Below are positions 26,701 through 30,463 of a stretch of DNA of 64,000 nucleotides, one piece after another. Each line of letters opens with the position of its first letter. Positions within the stretch are counted from its first letter, which is position 1. The DNA is taken from assembly GCA_964460795.1 (NCBI GenBank), contig CAYWRU010000005.1, positions 21,945 to 85,944 on the forward strand, read 5' to 3'. Position numbers and translations under genes: made by a program. This DNA is from CAZOOM01 sp964460795. GTDB lineage: Bacteria > Omnitrophota > Omnitrophia > Omnitrophales > Aquincolibacteriaceae. The notes under the pieces were generated by a model. It was not told the DNA's origin and ran no database searches. It worked only from the letters and a program-made list of their open reading frames with translations.

Positions 26701-29700
26701 AAAATACTGCGGAGTGCATTTTTAGAGGCCATGCCCCTGATTCAAGCATATTTTTTGAATGCAATCACACTGTGGGATTCAACTCTTGAACATAATTTAC
26801 AAACGCTTGAGGCGATTCGAAAATCAAAACCCGCCCTGGTCGTCATGGGTGGCAATTCGATTCCTCCAGATTCTCAAACAGCCAAAGATGTAGAAGGTTT
26901 GGTGGCAGAATTTATTCATGATGACACCTCCACCGATGGTTTCGCCGTTCGCACAGGAGGATTTGACGGCACCATGTCGACAGCGCTTCAAGCCGGGGTT
27001 CAAGCCAGGAAAGATCGTAAGGCTCGTTTTCCGATGCAAGGTGCACCCATCAACTTCCCATCTAAGCCCAGTTTAACCCCCAATCGCTTTATCGATGCAG
27101 GAAATTTGTTTCAATTTGTCGGACTGGTACCCGTCCGGCAGGAAGCTCTGTATAGTAATTCCTTGTTGACCATTATCTCTTTAGGGGGGGCAGGGACAAC
27201 AGCTGAACTCCTGGATATTTCTCGCCGCAACATGCCTTTGATTCTTACTTCCGATGCCCCTTTTACGGCCTTCATTGCAGAAATTAACCACATTCTGGAA
27301 TCCGAAGGTTTTAGCGAGCGCATTAAGTTTTATAGCCCCGATGACATTAGTGCTGCAAAAGCTCATTTTAATGTAGCCTTGCTAACAGGAGAAAATTCGA
27401 ATACTTCTCAAGCTCCTATCGAAGCCTTGCGGACAGATCTCACGCATGGGTATCGCAAACTATTGAAACTCCCGGCAGCAATTACGGTCGTTGGAAATCC
27501 CAATGCAAAATCTATAGATGCAGGTGCTTTAAAAGCCGCGCTTGATAAATTGTTACGCGATAACATCCCTATTCGTTTTGGCGTAGATGACTCCCTTGAC
27601 TCACTCGCGGTGCTTCAGCAGGGCAATCCATCTCTTGAGAATATCCAATTGCTATCTCATCGTCGCAATGGTGATAAAGGAAATCCCTGGCTCGACGAAG
27701 CTCAGCAAATTTATTACGAAACCTTAACAGCTGAGCCCATTCTGTTAAGCACGAATGCAGCGGCATTTGTATTTCTCCCTGGAGGGAAAGCCACTCTTTC
27801 CAAATTTCTTAATTTAATGCTGGAACGAGCCCGGAATTCTGCGGCCTCTATACCCGTTTATCTCGTCGGATCATCCTATTGGCGGCCTATTTTAAAGGCG
27901 ATTCAGCATACGCTGGCAGTTTCCAACGGAAGTTACATTACCGACGTTGGCTTCTTTCAACAGTTGGAAAATCAAATCGTCGATGATCCGAATCAACTTA
28001 TTGAGAAGCTAAAAATGGGGAATCTGGATTTAGAATCATTACTGCCTGTAAAAACAGCCCCCTTGCCTGGCTCAAGCCTTCAGTTTTTGACAAGCCACTT
28101 GGTTCGAGGTTTATGGCAAGAGGCCAACCCTCGATTTCTGCATGCAACCGATGGCGTTATTGTTTTAGAAGTGGTTTCAGCCTTTTTTGGGAGAAATTTC
28201 TCCAATGACATGGAACGCCATGCTGATGCTCGAAAACTCTTAGAAGCCGTTGATCAGCTGCCTCTGGCGTCCCGCATGACCCTGCTTCATGAAATTGTTG
28301 CCTGTTTAAAATCAGCGACATGGTATTCCTCAGCCCGACATCGATATGTTCCTATTGCTTGGGTCATTTCAAATGCATTAACGGGCCAACCCTTTTTTAG
28401 CCAAGCACACTTGGGCGAGATGATGCAAATTCCCGGCGCGGATCACTTGAGGAAGGAATACGCGGTCTTTGGTAATAATCCATTTCAAATTTCTTCTGAA
28501 TGGGACTTGCCGCTTCCTGAGGTACTCGTGCATTTGAATCCGCCTTCACACAATGGCCCCCTCAATATTTTAGATGTCGGCGTCGCCCCGAAAAACAATG
28601 TTCCTCCCAACTTTATGGTTATTGCAGATGCGATCCGAAAGTTTCGGCCGGACTTAGCAGAACGATTGTTCATGGTAGGAATTGATAATTTTTTTCCGCA
28701 TTCAACCTGGACAGGTCCTCGAGACAATCAGCCCTTCGGTGAATTTGCTCAGAGCCCGTTTAGAGCCATTGCTAACCAGCCTCACCGGCGATATTTCGTC
28801 GAAGGCACCACTTTTTGGGATTCTTCAGACCCCGCCAATGATCCCATGTCGGAAAGCTTCTTAAGTCTCCCTGAAGACCTGACAAAACGGTTTTGGATCA
28901 TTACCATGAGCATGACCCTTCATTTCTTAAAGAACCGAGGTGAGATGAATCGATCACTCCCGTTAGCCGAAAAATTTTTCGACAACCCCTCTGTCATGCA
29001 GACGGCAACCCCCATTCTTTGGGAAAACTCGATTGGAAATTCCATCACCCCTCGCTACCGTTTGACACACACCCAGCAGCATGTGGTTGAGCGCTTGATG
29101 GCCCGAATGGAGATCGGCGGATTATTTTTCCTCAATTTACCTTGGGGACCTGAGTACTTTTCGGATGCAAACACAGATCTATTTTTAATTATCGAAAGAA
29201 AGAACTTCTCTCATTTTGTGCTTCATGACACCGCGCTTCCGTTCCGGCCCAATCTTCGAGTTTTTGATTCTTCAGAGTTTTTGCTCAAGGGCTTCCATGG
29301 CGGATACATGCCATCGGTTTATGAAAATCCAGGCATCTTATCCATTTACCGATTGCGGGATGCTGCGCTTGAATCAAAGATTTCAAATGCGCTTCACATT
29401 GCGGATCGTTTGGCTTACCGAGCCCAATTAATTCAGGGACATGATCATTCGGTCTGGATGCGAATTCATAAAGCGGCACAGGCCATCAAACATCATGAAA
29501 AACTCACAAATATTTTTGAAGCTTATTTAAAGGACGTTCCTGAGGGTGCATTAAAGCAGAGGTTTTTTACTCAGATCGTAGCGCCCCTCGAAAGAGACTT
29601 GGATGAGCATGTGTCATTTTATAGCCGAGCGTATGCAACTCCTCGGTCGGAATTGCGCACTGAATCCACTCCGCTCGCAAAAGCTGCAACCAGCACAACT

Positions 29701-30321
29701 GAGCAGCGCCAGGGAGTCGAGTTTGCGGCACTCATGGCGGAACATCGGGACGCTTTTTCAGCGGAGGCATTTCAAGCCCATTTGGCAAAAGTCTTCCCGG
29801 CTGAAAAATCAACGGATGCCCAGCTTTTTGTGTGGAGTATGAAACCCGAAGATGTTCAGGATAATCTGAGCGTTCTTAAGGCGCTGATGGAGAAAGGCTT
29901 CAAAAAAGACAACGAAAAACTATTTGTTGCCATTGAAACAGGGGACCCTCAAGTAACTGCAGCCGCCCTTGCCGCTTTGGCAGAATTGAGAAGTACACAG
30001 GGCGCATCCCGCTCTGAGATAATCCAGGCATCTAGGCTTGATCAAGAGATCCGCCGATTTACTGCGAACAAGCAAGGGATCCTCAAAGATCCGTTGCAAT
30101 TCATTGAAGATTTGGATCAGCTTCCAGAAAGCCCGGACAACAGGAAGCTGCGCGAGGACACCATCACAGGTTTGGCCCAAATCAAAGGACGCGTTATTAC
30201 TCTGGGAAGAGAGGCTGTGATTCAGGGGGCCGGAAAAGCACCCCAAAATCTGTCATCACTGATTGCTGAATTCATTGAAACGAAACTCCGTTCAGAGGCA
30301 AGGATGGAGCAATCGGCATAG
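2746..30321 (+). CDS. Giant multidomain exported/membrane protein (9,191 residues), protein A
   Basis: This single uninterrupted frame encodes 9,191 residues, about 1 MDa. The N-terminus has a basic region and a hydrophobic stretch (LTAALTCFFFSSQSLGW) like a signal peptide. Readable parts in order: a Tiki/TraB-like domain (about 60-540); Pro/Ala-rich linker and coiled coil; hydrophobic segments at 962-985, 1087-1167, 1435-1458 and about 1592-1612; Ala/Pro linkers and coiled coils (1960-2250); TolC-like helical modules (about 2530-4315); a long helical region without familiar motifs (4400-6180); a polytopic membrane block (about 6180-7700); then Nudix-like, two LOG-like and methyltransferase-like domains (7780-8870). 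It ends in LRSEARMEQSA, close to the end of protein B. No frameshift or stop relics are visible and codon use is even throughout, so it appears to be a living gene. Its overall function is unknown to me. Very long predicted proteins are known from Omnitrophota. Confidence 0.85.
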   Translation: MKKETEIPKTSGRAKSFSASLRLTAALTCFFFSSQSLGWSDVLQSNARQLAAEEFQRAQRAQLLQSQAAQDPTLIRIPQELGQIKNLYQGKRNKVLIHIQDAHINEEAQRNIAKILRYLGERYGLKTVYLEGAEGKLDPELFRFTPEKKALRLIADYYLKVGRLSGPQYLALLDDPDMRLFGVEKTSLYQQNREAYLSALQIKPELEKILLPLSKLFEQLGRFIFSESLQQIIRLRRQMQNGGTEFNRYLTHLMSESERLGISLESSPNIQAFAQMLRLEKELKVEDPENQIAPFLNDLKSVLPREEMNRFLTESVAYQLKKTTRNDYYRYLSSLLDKVPAERFTSDEAKSRAHLMSHYLLYVQVVDRIGVDIFSEMERLETQIKNQLFRNEDERTLELWLRIMDTLMNMADFKLTPQDVALLDSEQSKISASSIEAYLVPLLRKFHFESNLPSDLSSLETLLVQIRAFYDCALQRDPILIENTLKEFDMELEPFAALVTGGFHTPGIETRLTQEGYSFLVITPSIQKTLNERYENNLYEEAMKQKPMALQQTLIDAFFSARQGSSLSDPQFQLAVPALIGTRSEMREIFNLADITPQNQARRLLFSLIIYLSFAMNGSSGELEKAANTLDANLREPTLQFLDPLRSAKKLGEKAYGLNNGISFSLSPHRKTDVSLPRSRSELRIPFGASDFILTNRALPQFRSEVRADSETKKPPPASSEISSSPSATSKPEAEVQPQPTDEGLNPADLSALHKDIDNMQTNFEKQRQRADEDLVSGRVITMHQTKFQALLDQFVAAKKEELRVIRDGVRDSEAHRKASEEALILYKKIWTAISQIIEHLDAIENFQELLSKIRGKGDEYNTWVDAYETGDVSGGKNFRAALDAKGVASIQAHFKDAFQQKFGTSPAAFLSAVQLKEKKPGEKSPQSEPPAASAQVAASQNRWNQILNIKGVKDFLKLSGFRKVILISAVLILISGPFSISYWMKHDLSPRLPVAHPVKTNSVSIPVILMKPEMEYTRPSWLQNGALGEQKTNLLEQIRQLKILYNQSSKRSEVRIFDLRRQYEELLMTSAKLNTDLNKSSQVRKWTVRILAAVFIGALLFVPVANTTVIGFLQAWLISKLSLVIFVKTITILTSVFSVGVLSFFVSRILIRVLELIITLISRVPAFRTPSQKRAYAFYEEVLSSSLDAELAAQIYIPEPNLFSSRAQTLAYLKVMGYGPERLAQEYKFRYETLDAVPTYLLKKRAAPLYSAWKNNVKDTVRVREQESHESTRLIPLIKKAYGDLKKEARAINQSLPKGSLKKAIRNGFTDFLLVQGFHKEEKWHAIKNFARIIRMPFLIMYHIMDDFVFSHFRHAAAWDNMKVEERLSLRLSDEEINSKMAASLSHEVKSRPLSRFLDRNGLGQIRMLAADLLWTNNFASQGFHTFGKRRGYLFIAGIIGGKILGILGIMALIGNIPLIQRWLSSIGTMAAMYLPKKIHVLQTQLLAEEAKKTLAGSGLSKEAQQTLLSFVVSAMKGGGAKTGLPLSLLATEEYKNVKTLLQGSENEKARAFFDGFFLRLIKMGYVNLDDRDYFLTMLSALGFEPKTGPLFWIYKIPFVGGVVQFVALWFKYRKIASISAATYLVPFHPIRYFRGKGPFWNQEFLFTWADIVFVKAINSSFVLDWEIAAALKTLGAGDQLASAVGIHTIVTSEEQAVIDAGDSASDPVEAVSRMINAAQQNGVTVEESILIEKAVDALPHAMEIAQENGTAAGTAYLVDSASHHATDFTGLSMFGHAIERDALGLTQDLSASFNTHSITSTEQHLLTHAEEVSRPYVTSQWNAEMAVAGNIMAEKAITPTRENAKRLAAYSSLQQEVKSSGISIMNFANATNNLRAVTAGLMLAQTVTEKIDLATKLSPVMGVPELNTSSTNADGDMTPEEKWGPIARLSREELLKPATPELIEAQLAWLREKLRETEAEIARRAALKAATNPPPSIASNAPVLTGTNAIISQTYVPALADSTLTRTAAGVSPSSSPVANVDAAKPFTLLTTAANLPSASEIKPEPQTDSTAIPETNTASNVTAAVLESVPPAAVTKAEPENSEAQESAHEVRETVPPVQPEAAEKAPLADLKILLEESKALDQKIQAAAQKSREIEAQLSDIQEQAKLQEENNQLKIQLAEEEKAARAKEEAAVKIQELEIVFQTQTRQLFNEIRQMKDRKQAVKKLAEAQFAFREVKEPSADLIEAKNVAETYVASMAHRSLGTREIVKGAQLLRTPFKPAAILTDQKNAEGQQESAAAVSRTVPLVSKDPALTSSLKEKPEPAAVTPAVSTLTSKQSEIATPAPEPHKPLQSDGPEKNLAAADLPPMLNAIPELSPELKAERDAIQLDPLLHQPLEETARAVQSWFASNINFRIKSSIQNQTAPDAFVANLIAERENLGPVSFLIDRWMSTLQKSTQGIAGSEEDYQKAWTETLTWARKELPKMKHYEPYAALLNVTALQAIHQAFQSEIAWFHKSPDERSQEILKLRQIDITTHGEPHPEEQYQNMTLSRIIDANLQLDYAVTPGLKEAYEHAYQRYLNEQRNLIGADKKFKLDVVVRYSWGSLEKSPEFNLTDQGVSLGVEFSFRLRDKSAAWSKPYQESLEGEQLLKYRQSILDRVMRAAHLVNDYEQTASKYQNIVQLENLLKESQLKEMADENRKSGRQPRAPLQVEIMLNELSLQKAALKQQGDKLLREITLFLQATQGKDPGKEYKISLDPSYGSFEDEKNQLPPEKARIVPRQDLVSATKDILANYHISLDKVGDDQDLELAILLAHSATENAYLNYRYWSEKADMVLRFRGFFSPGAFSAASFFYTGSLWPITFERGLPKLSSGTYMDQEALVLLQTLNLTEAHHVRIQEARSRLKQYLEIQKNGQKQEEDTYRSALDNLKQHLSSFANHGPVNGVTQGSLATGGSHTSYDLALTNLKQQIQSVANRGPIDRVTQGAIATFLNKAHGVQDNARDIANMQIVLAEETASALQETEQNNKDLRQKYPDLLFGDKFYQDLFNRMAQARKLAESAEASPAAPGISKGISQDLSAAENRERFRIEVEQNLADEELTQLLLQADTKGVLLLKNIPLLGRIFHYQGELTAELKNFQKRQDRLVQDYQKSYMKAVEKGKTPPQPPIEQIKAIRAEKQLLLKEIRNKIMPSIWIGELRDIEKALQTNKAPGTRFLGFLRLTQGISLSDQQIRSYEQIRQILLTRLRDTWQNEAQELKAQIDTMSQQTRSTPQEQKILKNALKTHQENYDRLTQNIKLATQSMGVVISAYDQFTQGSGSKIGTWGTPSPNGHIGFQIEGSVGREMQGQFLLMDEALRGLDIQAAASDTLYIKNAFENHITLRQIHARVHVSENLLQRLERHEVLVKDRITQLDQMIQRGEREYQDFKALLIQLRDEVIALNGEASRLDEARKKGLADETEELLKDLERFPTDIEVSELHLRIKKMRDSVKEFRILAQQNQLPNLDQKLLKLELRLQRENEETFAHPETHTASLRLTPDAQEPGEFLILKALKELGKVVELKKNQADYTATQVSIKSARESLTSLRAERLRAARFYLRSLGYELQPDDESHFFRNFTDDTLLPPLDAEISPAELESVLSQRMPPESVKTILRNLYEQRKAFTVENIMALVPLVQLQGDAPEQLTQELRALAPDLDSSESIQAKIQSAVQAANKNPNRTYPVRFDLQSISDGMASQLTQQWAIRRMAYDHQGIPYTLVAQYFRMGPGMYSLVETMDLSKQKVIKISRHEAETYFQISYNNFINYQHEALRTHQILNQAEELTERQHEQRLRELTVNADRRESYWRQLARGTQDNSVQATLVYSAREIDRESLADYALISELGHQLTSLNKIFTPQIQNPAEALSAQEFSASPKGIADYLSRINDPEAALSADLAANIYRVHQQQRFPLFLGIVNMTGPYAQPEYPNIGVWDDVTQSWKVIPDTEADPVGYSTAYHFTSGLYARIANPQQMIWDPDRQIAGIHREKMETRAHFEEREREKNIRHAYYDLQKVQSQVQIREENVAKMEKIAANARKNDEKFLALTQQELESARSLLDSERRSLEIAKLHFLNQIGSDASSVSLDSVPSVIRDIQPFKDSEIKAMEHQIIQAIRNHPLFKNSEQDRMIAGKRTTQTAFARRLETSLDGFMGKEWLGGAYPISAGAEARFTILNKLKTTQYRMAAASEAMMEIRAKQGTIENDLLYKSLNDYVAYLTAREHYLNYLIRYTDADKLADQIQDGYYGTFAQPRGQYSYPGVRDAWAELDNARFQLVDSYYGMQKAGVDLRASLQNLNLSEASLPPEELPRTQNLPRTENDQREAGDLSAKVDALRTAVQRQRQKLLSITTAAAVGVGSLLAQPGGARLNSELPERAPLTVEQTSADFGTRAQTLTQKLRDQPTMVKPFEIKQPKIENSALNDLKPTVVSIGSNLFDVTWNEGPKPGDPIKIGQDDVVNLPILLNNINRMAQSRELNPAEIRVMLSLMESLSDGKGWLDGSPKHFMKLFQELNHQPSERLGASNLSRYTESGFERAQSIAMNAEGASANDRKFFIEFWAFFENSAMQLLSQLQASPEDNQDIQNLEKLKRVKDPNEAVKIEITRLTQRLASREAGMLWLLNERIRERDQIRLRFVQSRDATEKKNLEEQIAVLDREIRLQGQLLAQKIQTAHPQTKDRLEKDLLFLELALRIRHQTDFQKSEWIPRSVTPKQVLDWVNALKRTGTFSDDAGDPDWEPWIHQSDVKNIVEALRARGASQAEIDQFLAREFLREKFKFWLSQYDQRIGKNIFFKFFRDVNVPIAFIKIKDAIAPLLPWLTIHEGNTSHSGDLTNWAFIERAFNTFFDEREDDRAQNVLVAATLMKKVLDYFPHEKQERFGTQLGESLKPESTRSPYGNTFAWMSSEELRGMPDAILLKMLGTDTVDPLTGRPRPFSLTIQNPIQAEEANLNNGWRMGLVLDLVRFEIDRQLEMKSVQDRLAREHKEPKARNLNPKDQEEIFNRIHDYLRHVEPLISALEPLYGKLDFKNNQHQGVIRAWYEYMKVRNLDFNDLPTLVQVVTELIPESTSVLNPSGTELDLMKAENIGFLLANAGNVLGVDGWDEALGRRGKVIKQEAVFNRNHWMSIAPGKRVEVYKVMLRMARETKTDLEGVIGAIDIQQRDVSEDQKGKDFGILLGRIRSAIFLAVKRNNDGVIPKTDVKDLREIAERYGLELDDDGTLQEDSLTRLIRDRDLQDKLIELEKENLRIMKDHLEPVRNIHDAIMNPQLPESLREPVRQPRESNRPRNQRSSRIPATRVMMGAVGLPDLNALQFAQNTAPRQNSEAAPTAPVTRSVPQIPAAESSFNPRTNNIHLGFLSAWVKGDPVRFNQTLRSGVVSQYIDRIHQVFTPDYQYRLALREAYIQLEQTSNRQDFFEQIGKASFFSRHYSSIVDMESDLTSRLNLLDFLESNYGSLKTFVDETKLLYQDLTFQDASGNVLNAYDAELASYLLQSRSLYNREGLLWNDVVENNLKSQFDRVFLESRVSHIVSDLKGMDIDLSRPITEAEKNQIIQYLSNSKQLLSALKNYPAAEEISDQVEIYRFHESLRQEAAQNNVDITNRENVKILQHSFLYRYLEGISSYWLDQMNPLRSNAVDTPDMDKIIRSITNRRLVWEAYREFWKAADLTLSNDEAASLSNREGMDKDKLDDLFRAGRYMQTFAREHLHRDFRFYELMYLYFNPGHYVWDVSLSARQIASYLTTQTPDSVAIMRMEDTIKNILADSTNPNMIYNLSAGPEQEKRRILLWEGQRRLERIFTDAAREQFSGIIQKSPAANSPRAIASAFEAIQPVNQSLQELVFGKQPLSADAANTEEGFNSLIQQRLLALPDTISLSTEEQLLLSQNKYSEFIQRLNQQNHFEISDNAISDWALKLSSGEITAPQMKALMNAFHLLRKDLRDIYSISQNSDSFFNTLYRLQFSDGARNLREQFKIAADAVSARFLTRLLIPAANPAPVPQDTERFLQSALQAHNIRIADASGPQGNAAGDFIMISPQDYSTFRSLLARGELTPDQALTVLSDVHFLHNQLKTFPNLSTGFRDLLSVVGFTSSPILKTAGLIRQTSRLTKSEMAIFYALRGAVIMDTENNAKQAMEEFWGSKQGKTLEQIVSFREQPIEKGSKNRQKTYEIGGGIAGIAALAFISITLFAHYHWYRMRQSILRGIQALKDRGYARTEGIGAPSPDAEKKKPTGLPWQLLVMVLGVLSISWGVGHWVYFYLVDPANTHPLGSISMIMLGAYLLKDPAKVILDRFWTFGGTKIENPKADIKEIPDTHQIALIQPDMTDSVEGMAVPLENLKKIAESNTQPNTVFVVYNTGIVTQKMAAQQAQAVEIFSKKINRRVFYFHRSWIYGNINHEKKYGAFMLLAPFLRFGVNRPFSERLAYPGRHYNYKVPVVAAAASVVVGVTAFILTNAGLLASLTAWPPALMMLIAGVGTAFVVNFIGHLFFSGTTKRTVKIPHDPMIEAQIKELQSNGLLQNTNLEIGVLEELFDNLNFFDYAAGDFQSIGFDVEEGFQHFNPKNLDTLLLRAPERSELRSSPNAPSAAALPDKRLFGFFFVDNKNWIGYPLFEIIEKMYDDVKLTKLPKEVRTQVRQSLQTILQNAINGLQAVDPVENAGLATVLNQLAAYAPENDSIDLLKKNLRLLYIIVDHYNILSDTVSKVLSDQEQIQVHNGRINTFKTQSAAARLTEDEEATLREHFIAKLILEERVKKQQENLKNIIAQHRESTIEAMTIAYCAAAGIAVNDDNRKRYKTTDEYKQFLNQELAQMIQQERTARDTSAVAQRSHHEFQIASHAITQFNDSIYQIVTDHGQTEALKNYRHYEVIMEAFRTAVHPDNLAWATTSVPDIEVLNPDKQSRDSDNARAAQMLGSFHGDNMIRFSNNNQIFYGKAFYILDNALLGPKESLRKGKLPFAFAIGSILGALLGAALAFFLLAPGSIALAGYLGLGGWILGALIGGAFEAPFNKTGMAAITYGDPSHDYAEPTGPFFGKAIFEEANTNQEQRNTRNFRWGRSDAFFRIPFLFAPGISFSTRFITSWGTKGYLNEFVMFLFLAFGLILIPVSSSLADRVFPVTRLLEFVPTKILIWILVSTLVVTIFLTKFSGLIYAKLKGNYKSYKLGVPTVRQAMQETIDSLMVNQQNAFWGTQQLFTNYLPRGLAQGFHPTARSKPVTRSWLMTAAAIAVAANIVFWISFHSIPLSVAALFVTAHFMHRSLRRYVPLGWNFFSFLSAALMAGLVIVPLLFLDPSTTFPFLINLVFSFLNWIGKPLALGALDPQLQDTIWQSLSGGLWILAAAPLVFFIWGKLSQWLHVHYMDKSSGTMHDAQPWNTFMTAASIGELTLFRAASMQSFSLVFILIPSLAAIFYYTHMWPMLFGGFAILSASLSFRWLWTMSKLHSNDEAKVNQLPFFRRFYGRLKLKVMNDEKILRDSLTKTQTALTGIPAKIFDQIQSVELYLRVLPQQDQELIRSKFGIHATLAMLTEKYGLPAITPASLEQHRTKLLNDHRIELLTNAAGRLVFSPDPEVIQKRLRQALTDLQTLQTALDNAPILITKAKMDLVRNRFFMAGAVLGLVLFSGLAGWGFYIALTNLSFLGWSYFANSLLSIMAFLPIIQITAFLISLIPYFYGTKLYTPLWKGEWLINFLKNYNMGFRAFFNDLLFQRKLNKFVSYQPPNHQQNRSEVRTSAKFTQEQKAQAAASLNALSADELQHLFLDLYRRRFIQNVTQEPEHGKHHRASGVLFLRKIEGRWSFAMGRRIDSTLTPDFHAGEWSFPAGAVEAQPDITLNFESHGEVEHLINLGMLSKAEMPTVNANGAITHESLAGAAAREGGTEELGIPLRISDFVGRLPDFAGTDPEKNAVKKDWRVSLFIYIDNNPATSTSPQIPDSPELQDISWVPIDILMESEEPAKVSAAGANALRHLRTIRNGQFAESKILRSAFLEAMPLIQAYFLNAITLWDSTLEHNLQTLEAIRKSKPALVVMGGNSIPPDSQTAKDVEGLVAEFIHDDTSTDGFAVRTGGFDGTMSTALQAGVQARKDRKARFPMQGAPINFPSKPSLTPNRFIDAGNLFQFVGLVPVRQEALYSNSLLTIISLGGAGTTAELLDISRRNMPLILTSDAPFTAFIAEINHILESEGFSERIKFYSPDDISAAKAHFNVALLTGENSNTSQAPIEALRTDLTHGYRKLLKLPAAITVVGNPNAKSIDAGALKAALDKLLRDNIPIRFGVDDSLDSLAVLQQGNPSLENIQLLSHRRNGDKGNPWLDEAQQIYYETLTAEPILLSTNAAAFVFLPGGKATLSKFLNLMLERARNSAASIPVYLVGSSYWRPILKAIQHTLAVSNGSYITDVGFFQQLENQIVDDPNQLIEKLKMGNLDLESLLPVKTAPLPGSSLQFLTSHLVRGLWQEANPRFLHATDGVIVLEVVSAFFGRNFSNDMERHADARKLLEAVDQLPLASRMTLLHEIVACLKSATWYSSARHRYVPIAWVISNALTGQPFFSQAHLGEMMQIPGADHLRKEYAVFGNNPFQISSEWDLPLPEVLVHLNPPSHNGPLNILDVGVAPKNNVPPNFMVIADAIRKFRPDLAERLFMVGIDNFFPHSTWTGPRDNQPFGEFAQSPFRAIANQPHRRYFVEGTTFWDSSDPANDPMSESFLSLPEDLTKRFWIITMSMTLHFLKNRGEMNRSLPLAEKFFDNPSVMQTATPILWENSIGNSITPRYRLTHTQQHVVERLMARMEIGGLFFLNLPWGPEYFSDANTDLFLIIERKNFSHFVLHDTALPFRPNLRVFDSSEFLLKGFHGGYMPSVYENPGILSIYRLRDAALESKISNALHIADRLAYRAQLIQGHDHSVWMRIHKAAQAIKHHEKLTNIFEAYLKDVPEGALKQRFFTQIVAPLERDLDEHVSFYSRAYATPRSELRTESTPLAKAATSTTEQRQGVEFAALMAEHRDAFSAEAFQAHLAKVFPAEKSTDAQLFVWSMKPEDVQDNLSVLKALMEKGFKKDNEKLFVAIETGDPQVTAAALAALAELRSTQGASRSEIIQASRLDQEIRRFTANKQGILKDPLQFIEDLDQLPESPDNRKLREDTITGLAQIKGRVITLGREAVIQGAGKAPQNLSSLIAEFIETKLRSEARMEQSA
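2920..4370 (+). other. Tiki/TraB/EreA-like domain of protein A (residues about 60-540)
   Basis: The segment carries IHIQDAHINEEAQRNI (residues 96 onward), YLEGAEG (about 127-133) and a late VTGGFHTPGI (about 497-506). An early acidic/His strand, a conserved E-G pair after the second strand and a GGFHT turn near the end resemble the TraB/TIKI/EreA-like superfamily, whose members include metalloproteases and esterases. The two His-containing motifs could bind metal. The assignment rests on pattern resemblance only. Confidence 0.45.
10340..15690 (+). other. TolC/outer-membrane-efflux-like helical modules of protein A
   Basis: Four stretches look like TolC-family repeats, with long amphipathic helices and a short alternating strand carrying glycine and aromatic residues. 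About 10340-10935 has the strand GVSLGVEFSFRL before long helices. About 12600-12960 has GHIGFQIEGSVGREM. About 14550-15060 has a TolC-style pair ending ARSLLDSERRSLEIAKLHFL. About 15120-15690 begins IIQAIRNHPLF, like the family's first helix, and carries GGAYPISAGAEARFTI. They may reflect serial duplication of an outer-membrane-channel-like fold. The likeness is structural pattern, not sequence identity. Confidence 0.4.
11473..11667 (+). repeat. Duplicated 28-residue unit in protein A
   Basis: Bases 11473-11556 and 11584-11667 encode two 28-residue copies. The first begins ALDNLKQHLSSFANHGP and the second ALTNLKQQIQSVANRGP; both continue into a VTQG(S/A)(L/I)AT ending. The unit spacing is 37 codons. 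It looks like a local tandem duplication that has since diverged. Confidence 0.8.
21280..25800 (+). other. Polytopic membrane block of protein A (residues about 6180-7690)
   Basis: Repeated hydrophobic runs of 18-25 residues occur at about 21289-21354, 21475-21630, 22069-22245, 23638-23790, 24034-24210, 24421-24540, 24570-24840, 24950-25075 and 25591-25790, enough for roughly 15-20 membrane spans. A soluble stretch between about 22260 and 23560 contains helices and the RSELR at residue 6583. A NTRNFRWGRSD segment (about 23916-23948) recalls the Q-x-x-R-W region of processive glycosyltransferases, but the aspartates expected upstream are not evident, so I do not assign an activity. Confidence 0.6.
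26080..26640 (+). other. Nudix-like domain of protein A (residues about 7780-7965)
   Basis: A WSFPAGAVEAQPD strand-turn is followed, after an insertion of about 40 residues, by HESLAGAAAREGGTEELGI. This resembles the Nudix box (G-x5-E-x7-R-E-x-x-E-E-x-G) but has one extra residue between RE and EE and the loop expansion before it. ISWVPIDIL near the end matches the usual Nudix C-terminal strand. Whether it still hydrolyses nucleotides is doubtful. Confidence 0.6.
26830..28020 (+). other. Two tandem LOG-like domains of protein A (residues about 8029-8425)
   Basis: The first has VVMGGN, AVRTGGFDGTMSTALQAG and SLGGAGTTAELLDI, which matches the LOG family P-G-G-x-G-T-x-x-E signature with Ser-Leu replacing the leading Pro. 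The second has ITVVGNPNAK, FVFLPGGKATLSKFLNLML and IPVYLVGSSYW. It keeps the PGG turn but lacks both the G-T and the Glu. LOG enzymes (lysine-decarboxylase-like fold) cleave nucleoside 5'-monophosphates to base and ribose phosphate. The first copy may be active and the second looks degenerate. Confidence 0.6.
28540..29360 (+). other. Class I methyltransferase-like domain of protein A (residues about 8600-8870)
   Basis: LNILDVGVAPKNN resembles SAM-binding motif I of Rossmann methyltransferases, and LFMVGIDNFFP could be the acidic end of strand beta-2. FWIITMSMTLHFL and GGLFFLNLPWG follow where motifs IV and VI are expected. The canonical G-x-G-x-G is altered, so cofactor binding is uncertain. 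Confidence 0.4.
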
Positions 30322-30463
30322 AGATGAGCAGAGGCTTGAGGTTTGAATCTAGGTGAATCTAGGAGAAACTGTAGGCGCTCCTTTAATCATTTACTAGCAC
30401 CGAATCACAAATCGCAATAATCCTCTGAAAGGCTTAAAAATAAAACAAAACAGTCTTCGCCTT

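Larger units (their letters stand above)
4492..30300 (+). repeat. RSE(V/L)R motif copies in protein A
   Basis: The pentapeptide R-S-E-x-R appears at residues 583 (RSEMR), 680 (RSELR), 703 (RSEVR), 1052 (RSEVR), 6583 (RSELR), 7732 (RSEVR), 8967 (RSELR) and 9182 (RSEAR), plus a variant RSEII at 9089. The DNA is also similar, typically CGCTCTGAAGTGCGG or one to four changes from it. Copies cluster in residues 583-1052 and 6583-9191, with none in the 5,530 residues between. Most sit in linkers next to domain edges. Confidence 0.85.
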
